From Nonomuraea guangzhouensis (GTDB lineage Bacteria; Actinomycetota; Actinomycetes; Streptosporangiales; Streptosporangiaceae): 64,000 nucleotides of DNA. Every line of letters begins with the position of its first letter. Within the stretch, counting starts at the first letter, position 1. Positions 1 through 10,436 of this stretch are shown here, one piece after another. A program made the position numbers and the translations under genes. The stretch is from NCBI RefSeq assembly GCF_019396345.1, contig NZ_JAHKRM010000009.1, positions 248,001-312,000 on the forward strand. Reading direction: 5' to 3'. The notes beneath the pieces are model-generated. The model worked only from the letters and a program-made list of their open reading frames with translations, made no database searches and had not been told where the DNA came from.

Positions 1-313
1 GCTGCCTGAACGCCCATCCGCGGCCGTCGCGCTCGTCGTCCACATAGGACAGCGAGACCACGTCCTGCAGGCCCTTGAGGTTGCGGACGATCGCGGCGCG
101 GTGGGCGTACGGGCAGACCCAGGCGAGGTAGAGGTGGTAGCGGCCGGGTTCGGCGCGAAATCCGCTGGAACCGTCGGCGGTGATGCGGCCCTGGAAGGGG
201 TAGACCGGGCGGTTCCAGTCCGGCGACAGGTGCAGCCGGCCCGGGCCGTAGAGGCCGTAGGTGGCATGGTCGACAGGGGTCGCGTGGAGCGCCGTCTGCG
301 TGGAGATGGACAC
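1..313 (-). CDS. Glutathionyl-hydroquinone reductase-like (ECM4/YqjG family), partial
   Basis: Only the N-terminal 104 codons lie in the window; the 3' end is beyond base 1. The start is the GTG at 313 with GGAGG four bases upstream. The translation holds the family region WNRPVYPFQGRI followed by YLAWVCPYAHRAAIVRNLKG. The CPYAHR stretch (about residues 66-71) is the catalytic-cysteine motif of Omega-class GST-like glutathionyl-hydroquinone reductases. The family reduces thiol-S-conjugated hydroquinones in the cytosol. Actinomycetes usually make mycothiol rather than glutathione, so the thiol donor here is uncertain (inference). It lies 14 bases after the flavin reductase on the same strand, so the two are probably cotranscribed. 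Confidence 0.85.
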   Translation of the reverse strand, partial: MSISTQTALHATPVDHATYGLYGPGRLHLSPDWNRPVYPFQGRITADGSSGFRAEPGRYHLYLAWVCPYAHRAAIVRNLKGLQDVVSLSYVDDERDGRGWAFRQ

Positions 314-327
314 GGGTCCTCCGGGGT

Positions 328-840
328 TCAGGAGTCGGGGTGGGCCAGGAAGCGGCCGAAGCGGCCCTGGTGGTAGAGCAGCGGGCGGCCGGGCCGCCGC
401 ACGTCCGCCTCGGCGACCAGGCCGACCACCAGGATGTGGTCGCCGACCACGGCCCGCTCGTAGGGCAGGCAGACCAGGTGCGCCGAGACGTCCTGCAGCA
501 ACGGAGCGCCCAGCGGTCCGGGGCGCCAGCGGGTGGGCGCGGCGAACCGGTCGATGCTCTTGCGGGCGAAGCGGGCCGCAAGCTCGGCCTGGTCGCTGGT
601 CAGGATGTTGACCGCGAAGTGGTCGGCGCCGCCCAGCTGGGGCCAGGTGGTCGAGGAGCGGTCCACGTAGAAGGAGACCAAGGGCGGCTCGAGGCTGACC
701 GAGGAGAAGGACGTGGCGGTGAGACCCACGGGGATGCCGTCGCTCTGCGCGGTGATGACCACCACTCCGCTGGCGTGCACGGCGAGCGCCTGCTTGAACT
801 GCTCGGCCGCGATGGCCCGATCGGGCAGCGTGTCAGTCAT
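328..840 (-). CDS. Flavin reductase-like FMN-binding protein
   Basis: This is a 170-aa protein of the flavin_Reduct (split-barrel FMN) family. The typical N-terminal region FKQALAVHASGVVVIT is followed by GLTATSFSSVSLEPPLV, and DHFAVNILT and YHQGRFGRF are also present. Such proteins use NAD(P)H to reduce FMN/FAD for a partner monooxygenase or act as small flavoprotein reductases in the cytosol. Length is normal for the family. It sits between the HxlR gene and the hydroquinone reductase on the same strand, which suggests a quinone or aromatic-compound detoxification operon. No monooxygenase partner is visible inside the window. The ATG at 840 has only a weak ribosome binding site. Confidence 0.9.
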   Translation of the reverse strand: MTDTLPDRAIAAEQFKQALAVHASGVVVITAQSDGIPVGLTATSFSSVSLEPPLVSFYVDRSSTTWPQLGGADHFAVNILTSDQAELAARFARKSIDRFAAPTRWRPGPLGAPLLQDVSAHLVCLPYERAVVGDHILVVGLVAEADVRRPGRPLLYHQGRFGRFLAHPDS

Positions 841-1113
841 ACGGGTGCCCCGGGCTGGTGCGGGCCTACGGTGGGGTGGCCGGATGTGGGTGATGGCATG
901 ATCACGAGAAGTTCCTCACGGAGAAGGCGTGCTCACGCGGGCTGCCGGGGCGCGGCGGGAAAGGCGGCCACGCCGGGAGCACGAGAGGGGGATTCGGCGG
1001 CTACGGGTCCGTGATCAACGACACTGTGCGCTGGCGACGTGGCAGAAATCCACGTGAGAGCGCCTGGTCAGCAGAAAGCCCTGGCTCATACCAACGAAAC
1101 TAAGCCGCGATCT

Positions 1114-1148
1114 CCCTATAAGTCAATATTTCCTACTGGTTTATAGGG
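1114..1148. promoter_or_regulatory. Inverted repeat, probable HxlR operator/promoter of the flavin reductase operon
   Basis: The 312-base gap 841-1152 is GC-rich except at its right end. There the arms CCCTATAA (1114-1121) and TTATAGGG (1141-1148) form a perfect 8-bp inverted repeat spaced by 19 bases, in an AT-rich stretch just after the HxlR stop and upstream of the flavin reductase. The spacing fits a dimeric winged-helix regulator binding two turns apart. Assignment to the adjacent HxlR is inference. Nothing else was recognised in 841-1113. Confidence 0.5.
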
Positions 1149-1152
1149 TAAT

Positions 1153-1608
1153 TCATTCGGGGAAGCCGGGGCCGGGATGGGCGCGGACCTCGCGGACGTC
1201 GATGGGCTGGTCACACTCGCTGCAGACGACGACCGCGTGCATGTCATGACCGCAGGCGGTGTGGTGGAGGATCAGCGGCGTGCCCTCGGGGCCGGTGAGC
1301 CACCGTTCACCCCAGGCGGCCATGGCGGCGAGGATCGGGTAGACCTCCCTGCCCTTGTCGGTGAGCCGATACTCGTAGCGGGGCGGGTTGGGCTGGTACT
1401 CGACCTTGCGGAGCAGGTCTTCCTCGACGAGGCGGCCGAGGCGTTGGCTGAGAATGTTGCGGCCGGTGCCGAGAGCGGCCTGAAAGTCGTCGAAACGCCG
1501 GGTGCCGAGGCAGGCCTGCCGCAGGAGCAGCAGGTTCCAGTGGTCGCCGAGCACGCTGACGCTCCGGGCGATCGTGCAAGGCCAGTCCGCAGTGTCGGTA
1601 CGCCGCAT
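1153..1608 (-). CDS. HxlR-family winged-helix transcriptional regulator
   Basis: This is a 151-aa protein. The N-terminal CTIARSVSVLGDHWNLLLLR and the recognition region FDDFQAALGTGRNILSQRL are classic HxlR signatures, followed by the wing with PPRYEYRLTDKGREVYPIL. Cys11 occupies the place of the redox-sensing N-terminal Cys of YodB/QorR-type members. The C-terminus carries CGHDMHAVVVCSECDQPI, a possible metal- or thiol-reactive patch common in actinobacterial HxlR proteins. It lies upstream of the flavin reductase operon and divergent from the molybdopterin oxidoreductase, so it could control both. Quinone or electrophile sensing is inferred from the neighbours. Confidence 0.9.
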   Translation of the reverse strand: MRRTDTADWPCTIARSVSVLGDHWNLLLLRQACLGTRRFDDFQAALGTGRNILSQRLGRLVEEDLLRKVEYQPNPPRYEYRLTDKGREVYPILAAMAAWGERWLTGPEGTPLILHHTACGHDMHAVVVCSECDQPIDVREVRAHPGPGFPE

Positions 1609-1662
1609 GCGGATCAGCCTAGCCTGGAGGGTTGCATGTTGGAACTCATTGTCCTAGCGTCC

Positions 1663-1677
1663 GTTCCATCATGGAAC
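1663..1677. promoter_or_regulatory. Perfect 15-bp dyad in the HxlR/oxidoreductase divergent region
   Basis: GTTCCATCATGGAAC is a perfect 7-1-7 palindrome between the HxlR start (1608) and the oxidoreductase start (1753). A matching half-site TGGAACTC recurs at about 1640, giving the direct repeat TGGAACTC / TGGAACTC. This is a plausible operator for autoregulation and for the divergent gene. Only the symmetry is directly observed. Confidence 0.45.
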
Positions 1678-1752
1678 TCGCTGGGGTTGGCGAGCCGATC
1701 GTCACCTCACCTCCAGGCAGGCGAAGCCTGGCCCCGTTCGAAGGGTGATGAG

Positions 1753-4053
<2,301 letters not shown>

Positions 4054-4068
4054 CCGGCACACCGCCTC

Positions 4069-4704
4069 TCAGCTCGTACCAGGCACGTACCTGCCCTGCC
4101 TCCAGCGCTCCAGGGTGTGGTCCAGATGCTGGTCGAAGAGGCCGACCAGGTCCACCGTGGGGTCGAGGAGCCACTGGATCTCCAGCCCGTCCATCGTGGC
4201 GCACAGGGCGCGGATCTCCGATGCGGCCTGGTCATGGGCGATGGGCGGGATCTCTCCGGCCTGCGCCACGCCGAGCAGCCGCTCGACCAGCATGTCGACG
4301 ATCTTCCCGTAGCGTTGCTGGATGAAGGCCCGCGCCGGGTGCTTCTCGTTGGCGGACTCTCCGGTCAGGCGGATGAAGAGCTCCAGCAGACCGCGATGCT
4401 CGACGTGATACCTCATGAGAGCACGCAGATCGTTGAACCCCCGCAGCCCGCTCCGTTCTCCCGTGCCGAGCGCGGCGGTCTCCCTCGCCCACCATTCCAG
4501 GACGGCGGCGAGCAGGTCTTCCTTGTCCTGGAAGTGACGCAGCAGCGCGGCGGGTGAGACGCCCACGTCCGCGGCGATCTGCCGCATGGAGGCCCCGTCG
4601 TAGCCGTGCGCGGTGAACGCCTTGGCCGCGGCGTTGACGATCTGCTCGCGCCTTTTGATGCCGCTTCGGTACGGCCCGCGCGGGCTTCCTGCGCCGTTCG
4701 CCAC
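4069..4704 (-). CDS. TetR-family transcriptional repressor
   Basis: This is a 211-aa protein. The frame is open to 4896, but the GTG at 4704 has a perfect GGAGG six bases upstream, so I choose it. The N-terminal HTH spans about residues 20-65 (REQIVNAAAKAFTAHGYDG and MRQIAADVGVSPAALLRHF). The rest is the ligand-binding TetR_C-type domain. It is divergent from the isomerase/dehydrogenase/transporter operon. The intergenic region holds a perfect inverted repeat, so it very probably represses that operon and itself, with a pathway sugar as likely inducer (inference). Confidence 0.92.
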   Translation of the reverse strand: MANGAGSPRGPYRSGIKRREQIVNAAAKAFTAHGYDGASMRQIAADVGVSPAALLRHFQDKEDLLAAVLEWWARETAALGTGERSGLRGFNDLRALMRYHVEHRGLLELFIRLTGESANEKHPARAFIQQRYGKIVDMLVERLLGVAQAGEIPPIAHDQAASEIRALCATMDGLEIQWLLDPTVDLVGLFDQHLDHTLERWRQGRYVPGTS

Positions 4705-4757
4705 TGGCAGCCTCCCGAGAAATCCGCAGACGCTCTCTTGCGCAAAAGCTATCAGGC

Positions 4758-4781
4758 GTTTACGTTTGCCGAAACGTAAAC
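4758..4781. promoter_or_regulatory. TetR operator, perfect 10-4-10 inverted repeat
   Basis: The arms GTTTACGTTT (4758-4767) and AAACGTAAAC (4772-4781) flank the spacer GCCG. It is AT-rich against the local GC background and lies between the divergent TetR and isomerase starts. That is the expected position for a shared operator. Confidence 0.75.
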
Positions 4782-4872
4782 AACCGATCACTTTTGGACC
4801 GTGGTCGGCGTTACCCACCCTGCCACCTGCATGGGAGCGCCCGCCTGCCTGTTCAGAGGAACGGATCTCTCC

Positions 4873-5790
4873 ATGCGATCTCACGAACCCGCCCACGCCC
4901 TCTCACCAAGTCCCCGGTTCGGCATCAACCCGCTGCCCTGGCTGCTCACCCCGTCCGGCTTCACCCTGGACGTGGCCACGCTCCGCACCGCCTTCGCCGA
5001 GATCGCCGAAACCGGCTTCACCGCCGTACAGGCCGACATCCCCCCGGGCCTGACCCCGGCCGGCTACCTCGCCCTCCTCCACGAGTACGGCCTCACCCCG
5101 GCACCCGGCTACTTCCAGGGCGCCTACGACAACCCCTCAGCGATGCCCGCCCTCCTCGAAAGCGCCCGGCAGCACGCGGGCGCCCAGGCCGCGCTCGGCA
5201 TGAGCGAAGTCTTCATCGCCTCCGCACTGACGGCCGAGCGAATCGCCACGCCGGCCGTCGGCGCCGCGTCCGACCCGGCGCGACTGGACACCGTCATCGA
5301 CAACCTCACCCGGACCTGCGAGGTCATCGTCGCCGAAGGCCTGCGTCCCTGCCTGCACCCCCACGTCGGCACCTGGATAGAGACCGAACGGGAGACCCGG
5401 GCGGTCCTGGACGCCATCGCGCCCGGCCTGCTGGCGTTCGGCCCTGACACCGGGCACCTGCGGTGGGCCGGCGCCGACCCCGCCGCCCTGATCACCCATT
5501 ACCGGGACAGGGTCGGCGCCGCGCACCTCAAAGACGTCCACGCCGCCGTCGCCGCGCAGGCTCGCGAGGCCGGAGCGGACTTCTGGCAGACCGTCTTCGA
5601 GCGGCACCTGTGGACCGAACCCGGCCAAGGCGACGTGGATCTCGAGGCGGCGCTCGCCGCCCTGCCCGAGGACTTCACGGGATGGATGGTGATCGAGGTC
5701 GACGTACCCGACCGCAGAACCGCCAAGGACAGCGCCGCCCTGTCGCGCCAATGGACGCTCACCCACCTCGGAAAGGAACGACGCCGATGA
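4873..5790 (+). CDS. Sugar phosphate isomerase/epimerase (xylose isomerase-like TIM barrel)
   Basis: This is a 305-aa AP_endonuc_2/xylose-isomerase-like TIM barrel protein. The frame is open upstream to 4801, but the ATG at 4873 gives the family's usual N-terminus, leading into FGINPLPW. LRPCLHPHVGTWIE, FGPDTGHLRWAG, GAAHLKDVHA and WMVIEVDVPD supply the metal-binding acidic and His residues expected at the barrel mouth. Relatives isomerise or dehydrate keto-sugars and inosoles (IolE/IolI type). It is the first gene of a four-gene operon and overlaps the next gene by ATGA. Exact substrate is unknown. Confidence 0.85.
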   Translation: MRSHEPAHALSPSPRFGINPLPWLLTPSGFTLDVATLRTAFAEIAETGFTAVQADIPPGLTPAGYLALLHEYGLTPAPGYFQGAYDNPSAMPALLESARQHAGAQAALGMSEVFIASALTAERIATPAVGAASDPARLDTVIDNLTRTCEVIVAEGLRPCLHPHVGTWIETERETRAVLDAIAPGLLAFGPDTGHLRWAGADPAALITHYRDRVGAAHLKDVHAAVAAQAREAGADFWQTVFERHLWTEPGQGDVDLEAALAALPEDFTGWMVIEVDVPDRRTAKDSAALSRQWTLTHLGKERRR

Positions 5791-6809
5791 CACTCGGCAT
5801 CGGCATCATCGGAGCCGGCCCGGTCACTCAAGCCATCCACCTGCCCACCATCGCGGGGCTGTCCGACCGGCTGCGCGTGACGCACGTCATGGACGTCGAC
5901 GCCGGCACGGCGGCGGCGGTGGCCGCCCGCGCCGGGGCCGCGCACAGCACCACCGTCGAGCAACTCCTCGCCGACCCCGCCGTGGACCTGGTGGCCGTGT
6001 GCAGCCCGCACCCGTTCCACGCCGAACAGGCCGCAGCCGCCTGCCGCGCCGGCAAGAAGGGCGTCCTGGTGGAAAAGCCGCTGGCCACCACCCTGGACGA
6101 GGCCCACGCGATCGCCGAGGCGAGCAGAGACACTGGCGTACCCGTCGTGGTGGGCGCCATGCACACCTACGACCCCGCGTGGCTGGCCGCCGAACGAGCC
6201 TGGGGCGATCTACCGGAAACCGTCCACCGGGTACGCTCGCGCATCATCCTGCCGCCCAACGCGCGCTTCGAATCGGCGGCCACCCAACTGCACACCGACC
6301 CGGTGTTCCCGGCGCGCGGCGGCGATCCGGCCGCCGCCATCCGCGGCGCGATCCTCGGCCTGGCCATCCACAACCTGCCGCTGGTACGGCGCTTCCTGCC
6401 GGAGATCGAAAGCGTCGACCTCGTCCGGCCGCTCCAACCGTTCGGCTACGTGCTCACCCTGCGGGGCGGCGGGCGGACCGCGGAGCTGATCGGCTACCTG
6501 CACGGCGGCTGGCGTACCGAATGGACCTTCGAGGCCTGGGGCGACGACGGCGAGCTACGGCTGGATTTCACCCCCTCCTACGTACCCGCCGGCTCCGCGA
6601 CGGCCGAACTGCGCACCGGCGCGGGCACGCGGCTGCTCGGGCCCTACCCCGGCAACGGCTACGCCGGCGAATGGCGGCACCTGGCAGCCGTGGCGACCGG
6701 CGCCGAACCGGTCCGCTACGGCACCACCGACCTCGTCGCCGACCTGGCCTACGCGCTGAACCTCGCCGACCGCGCCACCGCCCTGCTGCGCCAAGGAGCC
6801 ACCCCATGA
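5787..6809 (+). CDS. Gfo/Idh/MocA-family NAD(P)-dependent oxidoreductase
   Basis: This is a 340-aa protein. The N-terminal Rossmann domain has the nucleotide-binding loop GIIGAGPVTQ (residues 6-15), then VCSPHPFHAEQA and the signature EKPLATTLDEA (96-106) whose Lys is catalytic in the family. The C-terminal alpha/beta substrate domain follows. The start ATG at 5787 overlaps the upstream stop (ATGA) and has GGAAAGGA upstream. It probably oxidises a sugar or inositol derivative in the pathway with the adjacent TIM-barrel isomerase and MFS carrier. It overlaps the next gene by ATGA. Confidence 0.9.
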   Translation: MTLGIGIIGAGPVTQAIHLPTIAGLSDRLRVTHVMDVDAGTAAAVAARAGAAHSTTVEQLLADPAVDLVAVCSPHPFHAEQAAAACRAGKKGVLVEKPLATTLDEAHAIAEASRDTGVPVVVGAMHTYDPAWLAAERAWGDLPETVHRVRSRIILPPNARFESAATQLHTDPVFPARGGDPAAAIRGAILGLAIHNLPLVRRFLPEIESVDLVRPLQPFGYVLTLRGGGRTAELIGYLHGGWRTEWTFEAWGDDGELRLDFTPSYVPAGSATAELRTGAGTRLLGPYPGNGYAGEWRHLAAVATGAEPVRYGTTDLVADLAYALNLADRATALLRQGATP

Positions 6810-7624
6810 CCGGCCCCCTCCCGGTGACCCTCGTCCTGGACGCCGACCGTCCGGCACTGCACGCCGCCCTCGCCTCACTGCCCAAGGACTTCCGCCCGGT
6901 CGCCACCGGCGGCGCCGTCGTCGCCGTCGCCGACCTCGACGCCCTGGCCACCGCCCTCACCGACCGGCCGCGCGGCATCCTGCTCACCGACGTGACGACC
7001 GGCGCACCCACCGGTGACGCCGATCGCAGGCATGACCTCACCGCTGCCGCCCACCGCGTACACGACCTCGCCGACCGTGCCGCCGCGGCGGGCATCCCCG
7101 TCGTCGTGGCCGCGACCTGGGCACTCAACCCGGCGATCCCCGCCGCCGCTGGCACCCTGCGCCAAGACCTCGCCCAGACCGCACTCATCGAACTGACCGC
7201 GACCCTCCCGCCCGGGCGGGAGGCGGCGGACATCCTGCTGGAGCAGCTCGCACTCCTGCGCACCGCGCTCGGCCCCGCGACCAACGTCGAACTCCACCAA
7301 GCAGACGACCACGGCCACACCGCGCACGCCCAGCTCGGCCACGTGCCCGTTCACCTGGCCGCCGCCATCTCCCCATGGGGCACCGCGCGCGCCCGGCTGA
7401 GCCTGCTCGGGCCCGCCGTCCAGTGGCGCGTGTCCTTCCCCGACCCCGCCACCGCACGCCCGGCCGACGTCGTCCGCACCGACGCGCACGGCGAACACCG
7501 GCTGCCCACCCGCTTCGAAAACCCGGTCCGCGCCTCCTGGCGCGCGCTGCACGCCGCCGTCACCGCCGGCGCCGCGCCCCCGTACGGCCTGCACGACCTC
7601 GCCGACGACCTCCGCCTCCTCTGA
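6806..7624 (+). CDS. Unknown protein in sugar-catabolism operon
   Basis: This is a 272-aa protein starting at an ATG that overlaps the dehydrogenase stop. I do not recognise the family firmly. The N-terminal part looks like a small alpha/beta fold (LVLDADRPALHAALASLP and a later IPVVVAATWALNP strand). The C-terminus (RFENPVRASWRALHAAV, then YGLHDLADDLRLL) resembles the tail of Gfo/Idh/MocA dehydrogenases, so it may be a degenerate paralogue or accessory subunit of the preceding gene. The tight coupling implies a role in the same pathway. No catalytic motif is visible. Confidence 0.75.
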   Translation: MTGPLPVTLVLDADRPALHAALASLPKDFRPVATGGAVVAVADLDALATALTDRPRGILLTDVTTGAPTGDADRRHDLTAAAHRVHDLADRAAAAGIPVVVAATWALNPAIPAAAGTLRQDLAQTALIELTATLPPGREAADILLEQLALLRTALGPATNVELHQADDHGHTAHAQLGHVPVHLAAAISPWGTARARLSLLGPAVQWRVSFPDPATARPADVVRTDAHGEHRLPTRFENPVRASWRALHAAVTAGAAPPYGLHDLADDLRLL

Positions 7625-7675
7625 ACCCCCTTCACACAGACGAACAGAACCCCCTTTCCTCCCTTGGAGGCCGCC

Positions 7676-8953
7676 ATGTCCGCTTCGCCATCCCCCGCCC
7701 TGAACGGCGTCCCCGCCCAAGACGAGCCGGCCACGCCCGTCGGCATCCGCTTCATCGCCCTGTACGCGCTGGGCCAGCTCGGCCTGTGGGCCGGCCTGCT
7801 CACCCCGATCGTGGTGACCCTCTCGGTCAAGGTCGGCGCCATCGACCCCGAGGGCAAGGCCGCCAGCCTGGGGCTCATCCTGTCGGTGGGCGCGTTCCTG
7901 TCCATGGCCATCACCCCGATCTGGGGCAACCTGTCCGACCGCACCACCAGCCGCTTCGGCCGCCGCCGCCCCTGGCTGGCCGGCGGAGCGCTGGCCGGCG
8001 CCGCCGGGCTGCTCATCATGGCCGTCGCGCAGAACGTTCCCACGATCCTGCTCGGCTGGTGCGTCACCCAGGCCGGCTACAACGCCGCGCAGGCCGCGCT
8101 CAACGCCATCATCCCCGACCACGTGCCCGAACAGCAGCGCGGCCGGGTGTCCGGCATCCTCGGCCCGATGAGCAACATCGGCATCCTGGTCGGCACGTTC
8201 CTCACCACGATGGTCGTCGGCAGCACGTCCCTGATGTTCCTGCTGCCGGGCGTCTTCACCTTCGCCGCGATCGGGCTGCTCATCACCTTCCTGCCCGACC
8301 AGCCCGCCGACCGCGGCCAGCTCGGCCCCTTCCGTCCCCTCGACCTGCTACGCAGTCTGTGGGTCAACCCCTTCGCCCACCGCGACTTCGGCTGGGCCTT
8401 CGCCGGACGTTTCCTGATCTTCACCGGGAACGCCTTCAAGCTCACCTTCGGCTTCTACGTCATCACCGACCGGCTCGGCTACAGCCCCGCCGAAGCGGTG
8501 GCCCTCGTCTTCACCGCCACGCTGGTCTTCACCGCGGCCTCCCTGCTCACCGCCACGTTCGGCGGCTGGCTGTCCGACCGGACGGGACGGCGCAAGGTCT
8601 TCGTTCTCCTCGCCTCCCTCATCATGGGCGCCGGCCTGCTGACCCTCGGATTCACCACCTCCTACGCGCAGTACCTGATCGGCTCGGCGATCCTCGGCCT
8701 GGGCACCGGCACCTACCTCGCCGTCGACATGGCCCTGGTCGTCCGCGTCCTGCCCAACCCGGACAACGCGGCCAAGGACCTCGGCGTCTTCCAGATCGCC
8801 AACTCACTCCCCCAGTCGCTGGCGCCCCTGATCGCCCCGCTCTTTTTGACCATCGGCGGCGGCGACCAGAACTACCCCGCCGCCTTCACCGCCGCCCTGG
8901 TCTTCGCCGTCCTCGGCGCCCTGACCGTCATCCCCATCCGCAAGGTCCGCTGA
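7676..8953 (+). CDS. MFS transporter, GPH sugar:cation symporter type
   Basis: This is a 425-aa integral membrane protein with about 12 hydrophobic segments. I choose the ATG at 7676 because GGAGG lies five bases before it. The loop NLSDRTTSRFGRRRPWL and the second-half equivalent WLSDRTGRRKVF are MFS loop 2-3 signatures and resemble the MFS_2 (melibiose/glucuronide:cation) group. It closes the four-gene operon and probably imports the sugar or polyol handled by the upstream isomerase and dehydrogenase. It is separated from the unknown gene by 51 bases. Confidence 0.9.
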   Translation: MSASPSPALNGVPAQDEPATPVGIRFIALYALGQLGLWAGLLTPIVVTLSVKVGAIDPEGKAASLGLILSVGAFLSMAITPIWGNLSDRTTSRFGRRRPWLAGGALAGAAGLLIMAVAQNVPTILLGWCVTQAGYNAAQAALNAIIPDHVPEQQRGRVSGILGPMSNIGILVGTFLTTMVVGSTSLMFLLPGVFTFAAIGLLITFLPDQPADRGQLGPFRPLDLLRSLWVNPFAHRDFGWAFAGRFLIFTGNAFKLTFGFYVITDRLGYSPAEAVALVFTATLVFTAASLLTATFGGWLSDRTGRRKVFVLLASLIMGAGLLTLGFTTSYAQYLIGSAILGLGTGTYLAVDMALVVRVLPNPDNAAKDLGVFQIANSLPQSLAPLIAPLFLTIGGGDQNYPAAFTAALVFAVLGALTVIPIRKVR

Positions 8954-8974
8954 CAAGGCCGCGCTCAGGGGAAC

Positions 8975-9676
8975 CTACGGGACGTCGTAGGCCGCGACCG
9001 ACCAGGCTCCCGGACGCTTACCCAGTTCGGCGGCCAGCCGGTCGGCCGTCTTCGGGCTGGACAGGTCGTACTTCTTCCCGCACGCACCCCCGGGCGGGCA
9101 CGAGGCGCGGCCGCGCGCGACAGGCGCATCTGGAGGAAAAACCCAGAACGTGATGTCGTGCTCGCGGCCGAGCCAGCCCGGCTCGTACGCCTTGTCCGCG
9201 AGCCTGCTGAGCGCACCGTCCGGACCGCACACCCCGCCGGCACTGCTGCCTGCCTCACTGCTGAAGAAGATCGAGCCGGGCCTCTGGCAGAAGACCACGA
9301 TCGCGATCTTCTTGCTCGTGGGACGGAACCGCAGGCCCACCTTCGTCGCCGACTGCGACATCCTGGCTCCCGCCAGACGACCCAGCCCCTTGTAGACGCG
9401 CGGCGCCTGCTCGAAGGCCGGGGAGGAAGGGGAGGCCGCGGGCCGAGGCGCGGGTTCGGAAACGCCGGCCAGGTTCGACACCAGCATGACCACGGACGTG
9501 ACGACCGCCATCGTGGCGACGGCGGCTCCTGCCGTCCAGCCCCAGTGCCGGCGCGTGCGGGGCCGCCGGGCGGGAGCCTGGCGAGTGGCCAGCCGCGCGC
9601 GGGCCCTGGCCACGGTCTCGGCTGACGGCGGCGGCACGTCCGGTACCGCCTGGGCGAGCAGCGTGACCTCATCCAT
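8975..9676 (-). CDS. Single-pass membrane protein, ECF sigma partner
   Basis: This is a 233-aa protein. There is a short cytoplasmic N-terminus (about 45 residues, basic), one transmembrane helix around residues 46-68 (TAGAAVATMAVVTSVVMLVS) and an extracytoplasmic domain of about 165 residues with four Cys (VFCQ, GVCG, ASCP, GACG) that could form two disulfides. It overlaps the 3' end of the sigma factor gene by eight bases, so the two are translationally coupled. The place and topology suit an anti-sigma or sensor role, but the zinc-binding HxxxCxxC anti-sigma motif is absent. Function is inference from context. Confidence 0.8.
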   Translation of the reverse strand: MDEVTLLAQAVPDVPPPSAETVARARARLATRQAPARRPRTRRHWGWTAGAAVATMAVVTSVVMLVSNLAGVSEPAPRPAASPSSPAFEQAPRVYKGLGRLAGARMSQSATKVGLRFRPTSKKIAIVVFCQRPGSIFFSSEAGSSAGGVCGPDGALSRLADKAYEPGWLGREHDITFWVFPPDAPVARGRASCPPGGACGKKYDLSSPKTADRLAAELGKRPGAWSVAAYDVP

Positions 9677-10244
9677 CGTGCGCCTCCTTCAGCGGGTTGA
9701 CGTCGCCTAATGCCTTGCGAAGCTGTTTACGTGCTCGGTTGAGCCGGGACGCGACGGTGCCGTAGGGGATCTCCAGGGCGGCGGCGACCTCCTGGTGGGT
9801 CAATCCGCCCAACGCCACCAGCAGCACCACGTCCCGGTCGCCGCGGTTCAGACCGGCAAGCGCCCCCGCGAGCCTGCCGTTGAGCTTTCCGGCCGCGACA
9901 CGCGTGAGCGTCGCGTCCTCGTGGCTGTGCGCCTCGCGTTCGGATGTCCGGCTGAGCGCTTTCCACCTGCGGATCTCGCTGCGGCGGTGCCGGGAGACGA
10001 GATTCGTGGCGATGCCGTACAGCCAGGGCCTGACCTGACCGAGCGAGGATTCGTATCCGCCTCTGGCCGCGACGAGGAAGACCTCGGCCGCCAGGTCGTC
10101 GGCGTCGTCAATGGAGAGGCGTCGGGCGATGTAGCGGTGGATCTCGGCGAAGTGCGCGTCGAAGATCCGATCGAGGTCGATGCCCAGCTGGGTCGGAACG
10201 CTCATCCCAGCCGCCCCGTTGGCATCCGTAAGAGGGTCACGCAC
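9669..10244 (-). CDS. ECF-type RNA polymerase sigma factor (sigma-70 family)
   Basis: This is a 191-aa sigma factor. Region 2 is at about residues 28-95 (FDAHFAEIHRYIARRLS, DDLAAEVFLVAARG, VRPWLYGIATNLVSRHRR). Region 4 is at about 130-180 (REVVLL-like RDVVLLVALGGLTHQEVAAA and GTVASRLNRARKQLR). The GTG at 10244 has a ribosome binding site too close to be ideal, and an internal ATG at 10205 is a good alternative. It is cotranscribed with the membrane protein at 8975 and divergent, across 192 bases, from the 13.4-kb five-gene operon, which makes that operon a natural candidate target. Confidence 0.92.
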   Translation of the reverse strand: MRDPLTDANGAAGMSVPTQLGIDLDRIFDAHFAEIHRYIARRLSIDDADDLAAEVFLVAARGGYESSLGQVRPWLYGIATNLVSRHRRSEIRRWKALSRTSEREAHSHEDATLTRVAAGKLNGRLAGALAGLNRGDRDVVLLVALGGLTHQEVAAALEIPYGTVASRLNRARKQLRKALGDVNPLKEAHDG

Positions 10245-10436
10245 TGCTCTCCATTCGATCCGGAAACGCCGTCACCTCTGTTTGCCCGATGGGCCGGGAT
10301 ACTTTCACGCGTCCCCATGACACGCTTTTTGCCGGTATCGCGGTTGGGCGATGCCAGGACCGGGCTACCTACGTCTTGTGATCGAGACGCGTGGCCGCCG
10401 GGCACACCTCACCCGGCCCCGGGACGGTGAGCGGCC

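Noticed and set aside
1177-1752. N-terminal extension of the molybdopterin oxidoreductase to 1177
   Set aside because: The frame is open upstream only as the antisense of the HxlR gene. The 4Fe-4S Cys motif sits at the normal distance from the ATG at 1753.
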